NCBI GenBank assembly: GCA_018267795.1
Contig: JAFDXS010000166.1
Span: forward strand, 1 to 6,133
Reading direction: 5' to 3'
Length of the DNA: 6,133 nucleotides
Source of the DNA: Bacteroidota bacterium
GTDB taxonomy: Bacteria > Bacteroidota > Bacteroidia > Chitinophagales > Chitinophagaceae
Under the pieces are notes generated by a model. It did not search any database. It was not told where the DNA came from and saw nothing but the letters and a program-made list of their open reading frames with translations. The translations under genes and the position numbers were made by a program. Below, piece after piece: positions 1-5,663 of the stretch. Positions within the stretch are counted from its first letter, which is position 1; each line of letters begins with the position of its first letter.

Positions 1-232
1 GAAGAAAATAGATGTATATGCAAAAGCGGTAGAACAAGCTAACGAGAACTATAAAATAACTAACAACAAATACAACAATAGTCTTGTTACCACCACAGAT
101 TTGCTGGAAGCAGATGTTGCACAGCTGCAGGCAAAACTGAATTATGCATTCGCCCAGGTTGATGAGCTGGTAGCTTACAAAAAATTACTACAAACTGCAG
201 GCCTTCTGAATGGCCAGTATCCTAATAAATAA
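1..232 (+). CDS. TolC-family outer-membrane efflux protein, C-terminal fragment (5' end outside window)
   Basis: An open frame enters from the left edge (first full codon at position 2) and stops at TAA 230-232, giving the last 76 residues. The stretch YKITNNKYNNSLVTTTDLLE resembles the end of the last long helical hairpin in TolC/OEP proteins, where a tyrosine-rich segment is followed by a 'G/S-L-V-T-x-x-D-L-L-x-A' pattern. After it comes an amphipathic helix (AQLQAKLNYAFAQVDELVAY) and a short tail. These proteins form trimeric channels through the outer membrane and periplasm that receive substrate from an adaptor and an inner-membrane pump. Exactly such an adaptor and pump follow (39 nt downstream), so this is very likely the dedicated exit duct of an EmrAB-type system. 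The N-terminal signal peptide and most of the beta-barrel lie outside the window. The family call rests on the short C-terminal motif plus context. Confidence 0.82.
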   Translation, partial: KKIDVYAKAVEQANENYKITNNKYNNSLVTTTDLLEADVAQLQAKLNYAFAQVDELVAYKKLLQTAGLLNGQYPNK

Positions 233-271
233 ATTCTAACACTCTACAATTTAAAAAGACTAAACCATAAT

Positions 272-1420
272 ATGGAACCACAGGTAAAAAACGAAACAAG
301 AACACACAACCATACCCCGGGTTTGGCTGTAGCAGAAACGGAAGCACCTAAAAAGAGCAGCAAACGCTTTATAATAGTGCTTATATTATTAGTGGTTGTT
401 GGTGGTACATTCGGTATCAGTAAATACATCCACTCCCTCTATCATGAAGAAACAGACGATGCACAGATAGATGCTAACATCAGCCCTGTTATTCCACGTA
501 TTTCAGGTTACGTTTCATCGGTAAAGGTGAGCGATAACCAGCGTGTAAAAAAAGGTGATACCCTGATAGTGCTGGATAATGCAGATGAAGTAATAAAGGT
601 AGCCCAGGCAGAAGCTGCTTTAGCTGCTGCTAAAAGCAACCTGGGTGTAGCACATGCATCTACCGCTGCTGCGCAGGCTAATGTTGCCAGTTCAAAAGCA
701 AATATTTCTACTGCTGATGCTCAGATAGACGCTGCACGCGTTAATGTATGGCGTGCTAACCAGGACTACGAGCGTTATTCTAATCTGATAAAAGACCACT
801 CGATTACACAGCAGCAGTACGAACAGGCACTTGCAAGCAAGCAAACTGCTGAGCGCCAGTTGCAGGTATTGGTAGAACAGAAAAATGCAGCAGCACGGGT
901 ATCAAACGCCAGCGAATCTCAAAGCGCAGCTACCGGCCAGCAAGTAAGTGTTGCAGAAGCTACTATACAGCAGCGCCAGGCAGATCTTGATAATGCGAAA
1001 CTCAATTTATCTTATACTGTCATTACTGCACCGGAGGATGGTCTTGTATCAAAGATCAATATTCGCCCCGGCCAGTATGTACAGGCAGGCCAGTCTTTAT
1101 TCAGTGTTGTAGGAGATAATAATATATGGGTTGTTGCAAACTTCAAAGAAACACAGCTGGATAAAATGAAAGTTGGCCAGAAGGTAATTGTGCATGTAGA
1201 TGCATATCCGGGTCACGATTTTGAAGCCAAAGTAAGCTCGTTCTCTCCTGCTACAGGTGCAAGGTTCGCGCTATTGCCTCCTGATAATGCTTCGGGTAAC
1301 TTCGTAAGAGTGGTGCAACGCCTTCCTGTGAAAATAGAATTCGCGAACCCTAACGATAAAATTGTTCAGCAATTGCGTCCAGGTATGAACGTAGATGTGG
1401 ATGTACATCTTGACAAATAA
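272..1420 (+). CDS. emrA: EmrA/HlyD-family periplasmic adaptor of a multidrug efflux pump
   Basis: This 382-aa membrane fusion protein would link the MFS pump encoded next to the TolC-like channel encoded before it. A cytoplasmic N-terminal tail (1-31) is followed by one membrane anchor (about 32-50, FIIVLILLVVVGGTFGI). Then comes the first lipoyl half with the family hallmark TDDAQIDANISPVIPRISGY (61-80) and VKKGDTLIVLD. An alanine/glutamine-rich alpha-helical hairpin (about 105-245) is expected to form the coiled coil that reaches TolC. The second lipoyl half (about 247-290, including TAPEDGLVSK and RPGQYVQAGQ) and a beta-barrel domain follow, with FALLPPDNASGNFVRVVQR (332-350) and LRPGMNVDVDV near the end. 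The ALLPPxNASGNFxxVVQR segment is typical of EmrA-type rather than RND-type adaptors. The length is normal for the family. The start ATG has no Shine-Dalgarno, only an A/T-rich leader, as usual in Bacteroidota. Substrates cannot be inferred from the sequence. Confidence 0.93.
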   Translation: MEPQVKNETRTHNHTPGLAVAETEAPKKSSKRFIIVLILLVVVGGTFGISKYIHSLYHEETDDAQIDANISPVIPRISGYVSSVKVSDNQRVKKGDTLIVLDNADEVIKVAQAEAALAAAKSNLGVAHASTAAAQANVASSKANISTADAQIDAARVNVWRANQDYERYSNLIKDHSITQQQYEQALASKQTAERQLQVLVEQKNAAARVSNASESQSAATGQQVSVAEATIQQRQADLDNAKLNLSYTVITAPEDGLVSKINIRPGQYVQAGQSLFSVVGDNNIWVVANFKETQLDKMKVGQKVIVHVDAYPGHDFEAKVSSFSPATGARFALLPPDNASGNFVRVVQRLPVKIEFANPNDKIVQQLRPGMNVDVDVHLDK

Positions 1421-1455
1421 TTTCTCTCTTAAGAGAATAAAATAACTAATAATTT

Positions 1456-3030
1456 ATGCAAGACTCATTAGTTGAATATGGATTCAGAAGGGTCATTATC
1501 ACCATCACGGCCATTCTATGTGCCTTGTTGGAGATAGTTGACTCCACCATTGTAAACGTGGCGCTGAATGACATGAAGGGTAATCTTGGCGCTACGCTCA
1601 ATGAGGTGGGATGGGTAATTACAGCTTATGCTATTGGAAACGTAATAGTAGTTCCTATGACCAGCTGGCTGTCTCAGCAATTCGGCCGCCGCAACTATTT
1701 TGCTGCATCTATCATGATATTTACGCTCTGCTCTTTCCTTTGCGGTAATGCGCATGGTATATGGGAGCTGGTGTTTTTTAGGTTTATGCAGGGCCTTGGT
1801 GGTGGTGCATTGCTGGTTACCTCTCAAACTATCATCACTGAAAGCTATCCTGCGGAAAAGCGCGGTATGGCACAGGCTATATATGGTTTAGGCGTTATCA
1901 TAGGCCCTACATTAGGTCCGCCACTAGGTGGATATATAGTAGAGCATTATTCATGGCCCTACATTTTTTATATCAATATCCCTATCGGTGTAATTGCCGC
2001 TTTAATGACACTCCAGTTTGTACGCAGCCCTAAGTATGCTGAGAAGAAATCAAGAAAGGAAATCGATTGGTGGGGTATCATATTTCTAGCAATAGCAGTT
2101 GGCTCATTGCAATATGTACTGGAACGCGGGCAGGAAGACGACTGGTTTGATAGTAGCACGATAGTAGTGCTTACGATAAGTGCTATACTTGGCTTTTTCT
2201 TCTTTATATGGCGTGAACTGACGTATAAAAACCCAATTGTGGAGCTGAGGGTACTAAAAAATACTAATCTGCGTGTAGGTACTATACTCTCATTTATACT
2301 TGGCTTTGGGCTTTATGGCTCTACCTTTATCATACCGCTTTATACACAGGCTACCCTCGGGTGGACTGCGCAACAATCGGGCATGCTAATGATACCCGCT
2401 GCGCTTACTACGGCATTTATGATGCCTATTATAGGCCAGCTGCTGCAGCGCGGCGCTAAGCAACAATATCTAGTGGCCCTAGGTATGATACTGTTCTTTC
2501 TCTATAGCTTCTGGGGATATAAGATATTGACACCGGATACTGGTGCCGATAATTTCTTCTGGATGCTGATAGTACGTGGTCTGGGCATGGGTATGTTATT
2601 TATACCTATCACTACCCTTTCATTGTCAACCCTTAAAGGTCAGCAGATTGGCCAGGGAGCTGCCTTCACGGGTATGATGCGCCAGTTGGGCGGTTCTTTC
2701 GGTGTGGCATTGATTACCACTTTTATGGCTCATCAAACCATCCTCCACAGGAGTGATCTCGTAAGCAATCTTAATACCAATAGTGCTACTGTACAGCAAC
2801 GCGTACATGGATTGCAGTCCAGCTACATAGCCAAAGGAATGAGTCCTGATGTGGCACTAAACAGCGCTTATCAAACAATGGATTACATGGTATCAAAACA
2901 GGCGGCTGTACTTTCCTACATGGATGTATTCCTGTACTTAGGGCTTATGTTCCTTATTTGTGTACCATTTGTTTTACTTGTAAAAGGTAAAGCCCCGCAA
3001 AAAATGAATATGTCTGAAGCAATGCATTAA
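1456..3030 (+). CDS. emrB: EmrB-type DHA2-family MFS multidrug efflux transporter (14 TM)
   Basis: This 524-aa inner-membrane drug:proton antiporter has the length and 14-helix hydrophobicity expected of the DHA2 family. TM1 carries the conserved LEIVDSTIVNVAL (25-37) with acidic E26 and D29. The TM2-TM3 loop holds motif A (SWLSQQFGRRN, 70-80), and RFMQGLGGGALL (109-120) matches motif B. GLGVIIGPTLGPPLGG (144-159) is motif C, the antiporter signature in TM5. It is followed by the DHA2/EmrB pattern SWPYIFYINIPIG (166-178). Late conserved segments are GLGMGMLFIPI (375-385) and MMRQLGGSFGVALITT (407-422). A soluble, probably periplasmic, loop lies at about 425-485 before the last helix, also typical of EmrB. 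It starts 35 nt after the adaptor gene and is the last gene before a strong terminator, so it closes the efflux operon. No regulator gene is visible in the window. Confidence 0.94.
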   Translation: MQDSLVEYGFRRVIITITAILCALLEIVDSTIVNVALNDMKGNLGATLNEVGWVITAYAIGNVIVVPMTSWLSQQFGRRNYFAASIMIFTLCSFLCGNAHGIWELVFFRFMQGLGGGALLVTSQTIITESYPAEKRGMAQAIYGLGVIIGPTLGPPLGGYIVEHYSWPYIFYINIPIGVIAALMTLQFVRSPKYAEKKSRKEIDWWGIIFLAIAVGSLQYVLERGQEDDWFDSSTIVVLTISAILGFFFFIWRELTYKNPIVELRVLKNTNLRVGTILSFILGFGLYGSTFIIPLYTQATLGWTAQQSGMLMIPAALTTAFMMPIIGQLLQRGAKQQYLVALGMILFFLYSFWGYKILTPDTGADNFFWMLIVRGLGMGMLFIPITTLSLSTLKGQQIGQGAAFTGMMRQLGGSFGVALITTFMAHQTILHRSDLVSNLNTNSATVQQRVHGLQSSYIAKGMSPDVALNSAYQTMDYMVSKQAAVLSYMDVFLYLGLMFLICVPFVLLVKGKAPQKMNMSEAMH

Positions 3031-3050
3031 TGCAATTTTAATTTTCTATA

Positions 3051-3091
3051 AAAAAAGAAAGCCGCTACTTTGTGTAGTGGCTTTCTTTTTT
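3051..3091 (+). terminator. Intrinsic terminator of the efflux operon, possibly bidirectional
   Basis: The left arm (3051-3068, A-run then gaaagccgctac) pairs with the right arm (3074-3091, gtagtggctttc then T-run) over 18 consecutive positions. One pair is a G·U wobble and the loop is tttgt (3069-3073). The right arm ends in a run of six T, giving the U-tract for + strand transcripts. The A-run beginning at 3050 would give a U-tract for transcripts from the other strand. It lies 20 nt after the stop of the MFS pump gene and separates that operon from the orphan gene at 3126. Confidence 0.92.
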
Positions 3092-3125
3092 AAGCGCGCT
3101 ATTTGCCAGGTATTAATATAACACA

Positions 3126-3710
3126 ATGAATTATTATAATGATTTTGATATAGCTTGTGGTGAAAAGATTTCGATTCTATTTGTAGAAAGGAATATTTAC
3201 ACATTTTCTGAGGCCGCACAACATATTAAGTCATTACCATACAAAAGAAACAAAAACAAAAAAGATATAGCATGTGTATTACTGGATAATTATGGCACTT
3301 GTAGCACAAAACATGCATTGCTGAAACAGTTGGCGATTGAAAATGAGCAACCTGATTTTAAGCTGATGATGGGCATGTATAAGATGAGTGCTTACAATAC
3401 ACCACACATTGCTCCTGTACTGCATAATTATAAGCTTGATTATATTCCTGAGGCGCACAACTATCTTCGGTATCATAACCTTATTCTTGAATTTACCAGC
3501 AAAAAATCTACTCCAGCGGACTTTATAGAGGATTTGATTGAAGAGAAAGAGATATTGCCACAACAGGTAACAGACTTCAAAGTTTGCTATCACAAAGACT
3601 TCATATCACGGTGGCAAAAGAGTGAAAATATTCCTTATTCCACGGAAGAATTGTGGGAAATAAGAGAAAAATGCATAAAATCACTCTCAGAGCATGTTTT
3701 ACCGGCTTAA
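3126..3710 (+). CDS. Uncharacterised 194-aa protein, possible transglutaminase-like/papain-like fold
   Basis: I do not recognise a named family. The protein is soluble with no signal peptide or membrane segment. The conserved-looking core is DNYGTCSTKHALLKQLA (54-70) with Cys59 at the start of a helix, then a strand-like FKLMMGMYKM (78-87), NTPHIAPVLHNY, IPEAHNYLRY (107-116) with His111, and LILEFTSKK with Glu122 eleven residues later. This order (G-x-C helix, hydrophobic strand, His, then an acidic residue followed by x-T) is the layout of transglutaminase-like cysteine enzymes, although the usual third residue is Asp. The C-terminal part is acidic and helical (ADFIEDLIEEKEILPQQ) and ends with a Trp-containing segment. 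Starting 35 nt after a terminator and 107 nt before the nusB start, it is probably a single-gene unit. I found no clear TAnnTTTG element or Shine-Dalgarno in front of it. That it is a real gene is well supported by the long ORF and sensible protein composition; enzymatic function is only an inference. Confidence 0.78.
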   Translation: MNYYNDFDIACGEKISILFVERNIYTFSEAAQHIKSLPYKRNKNKKDIACVLLDNYGTCSTKHALLKQLAIENEQPDFKLMMGMYKMSAYNTPHIAPVLHNYKLDYIPEAHNYLRYHNLILEFTSKKSTPADFIEDLIEEKEILPQQVTDFKVCYHKDFISRWQKSENIPYSTEELWEIREKCIKSLSEHVLPA

Positions 3711-3782
3711 TTTTGCTGAATTGTATGTGATTTGCCAATAAATTACTTTTACAACTCCTGAGCCTATAACAAAAGTATTTCT

Positions 3783-3790
3783 TACCTTTG
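3783..3790 (+). promoter_or_regulatory. Candidate Bacteroidota-type -7 promoter element for nusB
   Basis: TACCTTTG matches the Bacteroidota -7 consensus TAnnTTTG exactly and is followed by C, as is common. It ends 27 nt before the nusB ATG at 3818, which would leave a short leader of about 20 nt. A -33 TTG/TTTG is not clearly present at the usual spacing (the nearest is the weak cctga around 3757-3761), so this rests on the -7 match and its position. It probably drives the nusB-DUF1573-yajC-coaE run. Confidence 0.6.
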
Positions 3791-3817
3791 CGCGGCAAAA
3801 CAGGTTCTTTACTATCT

Positions 3818-4756
3818 ATGATCAGCCGCAGAAATATCCGGGTTAAGGTGATGCAAACGCTTTACACACTTGCTACACTTGAGCCGGTAGAACAGGAAGC
3901 GAATAAAAGAATAGCCTCAAGTATCTTAAATGAAAAATTAGCCCGCTCTCTCGATTTATTTATTGTTTCAATCTTATATACCGTAAGAGTTGCACAATAT
4001 TCAGAAACCTATGCACGCCAGCGTGCCAGCAGGTACCTGAAAAAAGAAGAGGATATGGACGTAAGCACTCGCATAGCTGGTAATGATTTTATCATGTCCC
4101 TGCTTGCTAATGAAACGTTTGCAGAAAGAATAAAGGAAGCTAAGATTCAGCATTTTATTGATGAAGAATGGATAAGGAAAGCTTTTTTAAAGCTTTTAGA
4201 TACACCTGAGTACCAGGAATATATAGCAGCACCTAAAAGAGATGCTAAACAGGAAAAAGCTATTATTCAGTTCATTTGGGAAAAAATCATTCTTGAAAAT
4301 GAAGGCCTGCAGGAATATTTTTCAGATGAGTTGCCGGGCTGGGAAGATGATAGGGAAATGACATTGATGCTGATGGAGAATTTCTTTAAAAGCAATTCGA
4401 AGATTAATTTCCTTAGCCTTATATCAGGAGAAAAGAAAGAATATGCACACGACCTTTTGCATACAGTAATGGATAAGGAAGACTATTGCATGGAGCTTAT
4501 TCAGCCTAAATTGGTAAATTGGGATAAGGAGCGCGTAGCACTGATAGATCTTTTACTACTGAAAATGGGTATCTGCGAAATGCTGTATTTCCCTACTATA
4601 CCTACCAAGGTTACTATTAACGAATATATAGAAGTAGCCAAGCTGTACAGCACACCTCAGAGCGGGCAGTTCGTAAATGGCGTATTGGATAATATATTAA
4701 AAGACCTGGAAAAGGAAAATAAAATTAGAAAGCAGGAACGTACGCGTAAACCCTAA
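3818..4756 (+). CDS. nusB: Transcription antitermination factor NusB, long Bacteroidota form
   Basis: NusB binds boxA RNA together with S10 (NusE) and supports antitermination on rRNA operons. From ATG 3818 the product is 312 aa, more than twice the roughly 140 aa of E. coli NusB. The N-terminus SRRNIRVKVMQTLYTL is the usual NusB first helix (R-x-K-x-x-Q-x-L-Y). The second half of the fold lies at about 235-295: WDKERVALIDLLLLKMGICE (235-254), TINEYIEVAKLYSTPQSG (266-283) and FVNGVLDNIL (285-294). Between them is a roughly 180-residue charged, helical region absent from the short form. A basic tail (KIRKQERTRK) ends the protein. An in-frame TTG at 3788 could add ten residues, but it lies inside the candidate promoter element, and Bacteroidota NusB proteins typically begin at MxSRRxxR, so ATG 3818 is preferred. 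The next gene begins 23 nt downstream. Confidence 0.92.
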   Translation: MISRRNIRVKVMQTLYTLATLEPVEQEANKRIASSILNEKLARSLDLFIVSILYTVRVAQYSETYARQRASRYLKKEEDMDVSTRIAGNDFIMSLLANETFAERIKEAKIQHFIDEEWIRKAFLKLLDTPEYQEYIAAPKRDAKQEKAIIQFIWEKIILENEGLQEYFSDELPGWEDDREMTLMLMENFFKSNSKINFLSLISGEKKEYAHDLLHTVMDKEDYCMELIQPKLVNWDKERVALIDLLLLKMGICEMLYFPTIPTKVTINEYIEVAKLYSTPQSGQFVNGVLDNILKDLEKENKIRKQERTRKP

Positions 4757-4761
4757 TTTTG
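4754..4761 (+). promoter_or_regulatory. Possible internal -7 promoter element ahead of the DUF1573 gene
   Basis: TAATTTTG matches TAnnTTTG exactly. It begins at the TAA stop of nusB and ends 18 nt before the ATG at 4780, so it could start a secondary transcript for the lipoprotein, yajC and coaE. No -33 TTG is seen at the right distance. In AT-rich DNA the 8-mer is expected a few times per window by chance, and an identical copy overlaps the stop codon at 3708-3715. Confidence 0.3.
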
Positions 4762-4779
4762 TAATACAATTTGTTTTAT

Positions 4780-5259
4780 ATGCAACGATATCTTTTTGCA
4801 CTCTTAATTTTGGCATTTGCATCATGCAGTAATGATAATGACGCTAATAAGGACAAAAAAAGCAATCTGCTGCCTACCAGCCTTGTAAATAATCCTCATA
4901 CTGCTATGGGTTTAGATACGGCTGCAATGAACGCAAAACCTACTATGGATTTTGTAGATACTTTTCATGCATTTGGTTCTATGCACGAAGGCGAAAAAGC
5001 TGTATATAATTTTGAGTTTAAGAATAATGGTAAAAATCCGTTGGTGATAAGCAATGCTTTAGGTTCATGTGGCTGCACTGTAGCCGACTATCAGCGGGAT
5101 CCTATAGCACCAGGCGCAGGAGGTGTGATGAAAGTAATATTTAATTCTACAGGCAAATCCGGACACCAGGAAAAGTCTGTGCAAATAACTACAAACTCTA
5201 ATAAGGGCACACATATGCTATATATCACTGCGGAAGTGATACCACAAAAGGATAAGTAA
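4780..5259 (+). CDS. DUF1573 domain lipoprotein
   Basis: This 159-aa protein has a lipoprotein signal peptide: a short basic N-terminus (MQRY), a hydrophobic core LFALLILAFA and a lipobox-like F-A-S-C with Cys16 as the likely lipidated residue. An acidic, Asn-rich linker follows (SNDNDANKDKK). Residues about 57-155 match the DUF1573 pattern: F-x-x-T-F-H-x-F-G-S (58-67), the EGEKAVYNFEFKNNGKNPL strand pair, the signature GSCGCT (95-100, with Cys97 and Cys99), PIAPGAGGVMKVIFNSTGK, and a closing beta-strand. The domain is predicted to be an Ig-like beta-sandwich and is very common in Bacteroidota; its molecular role is not established. An in-frame TTG at 4771 would add MFY before the same signal peptide; ATG 4780 is the more usual codon and gives a normal signal sequence. 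The position between nusB and yajC suggests co-transcription but does not define a function. Confidence 0.9.
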   Translation: MQRYLFALLILAFASCSNDNDANKDKKSNLLPTSLVNNPHTAMGLDTAAMNAKPTMDFVDTFHAFGSMHEGEKAVYNFEFKNNGKNPLVISNALGSCGCTVADYQRDPIAPGAGGVMKVIFNSTGKSGHQEKSVQITTNSNKGTHMLYITAEVIPQKDK

Positions 5260-5289
5260 TTTTTTCAATCAAATAATAATCTAAACAAA

Positions 5290-5652
5290 ATGTCAATTAA
5301 TCTCTTAACAGTAATGTTGCAGGCCCAACCCGGTGGTGGTGGTATGATGCCACTATTTCTTATGGTTGGTATGTTCGTGGTAATGTATTTTTTCATGATA
5401 CGCCCACAAGCAAAACGCGCTAAAGAACAAAAGAAATTTGCTGAAAGCATGACTTCAGGCGAACAGGTAGTAACTACTGCCGGCATACATGGTCGCATAG
5501 TTCGCGCAAACGAAGATGGCACTGTAAAGCTTGAAATAAGCAATAATACTTTCATGACTATCGAAAGATCTGCTATCTCTATGGAGATGACTTCTGCTTT
5601 CCGTAAGAAAACTGAAGGTACTGCTACACCGGCTGCAACTCCAGCAAAATAA
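5290..5652 (+). CDS. yajC: Preprotein translocase accessory subunit YajC
   Basis: YajC is a small inner-membrane protein that associates with SecDF and the SecYEG translocon. The 120-aa product has a short N-terminus with an Ala/Gln/Gly-rich stretch (LQAQPGGGGMM). One membrane helix follows at about 20-37 (PLFLMVGMFVVMYFFMI), then the hallmark positively charged junction IRPQAKRAKEQKKF (37-50). The cytoplasmic part has the family pattern SGEQVVTTAGIHGRIVRANE (56-75), TVKLEISNNTFMTIERSAIS (78-97), and an Ala/Thr/Pro-rich tail (GTATPAATPAK). The length is typical. The start ATG follows an A-rich leader without Shine-Dalgarno. It lies 30 nt after the DUF1573 gene and only 11 nt before coaE, so co-transcription is likely. 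In many Bacteroidota a YbbR/CdaR-like gene lies near yajC and coaE; none lies between them here. Confidence 0.95.
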   Translation: MSINLLTVMLQAQPGGGGMMPLFLMVGMFVVMYFFMIRPQAKRAKEQKKFAESMTSGEQVVTTAGIHGRIVRANEDGTVKLEISNNTFMTIERSAISMEMTSAFRKKTEGTATPAATPAK

Positions 5653-5663
5653 ATTTATCTCCA

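Noticed and set aside
600..1000. Ala/Gln-rich, repeat-like stretch in the adaptor gene
   Set aside because: This is the normal coiled-coil hairpin of HlyD/EmrA adaptors; I see no exact DNA repeat unit.
1425..1436. Perfect 12-bp palindrome tctcttaagaga between the adaptor and pump genes
   Set aside because: It could be an operator or a weak hairpin, but a 12-bp palindrome is expected about once or twice in a window this size, and it has no U-tract or sensible operator position inside the operon.
1516..1827. Minus-strand 103-aa open frame inside the MFS gene
   Set aside because: It lies entirely inside a well-supported transporter gene, has no recognisable domain and has odd composition; it is a shadow frame.
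3023..3034. Perfect 12-bp palindrome tgcattaatgca across the stop codon of the MFS pump gene
   Set aside because: It is short, AT-centred and within chance expectation; the real terminator follows directly at 3051-3091.
3101..3125. Possible promoter (atttg then AT-rich tattaatataac) in front of the orphan gene
   Set aside because: There is no TAnnTTTG at a usable distance from the TTTG, so a promoter cannot be supported by sequence alone.
3279..3593. Minus-strand 104-aa open frame inside the orphan gene
   Set aside because: It is opposite the + frame, which shows motif-like conserved segments. The minus frame is rich in Ile/Leu/Phe/Arg without domain logic and has no start context.
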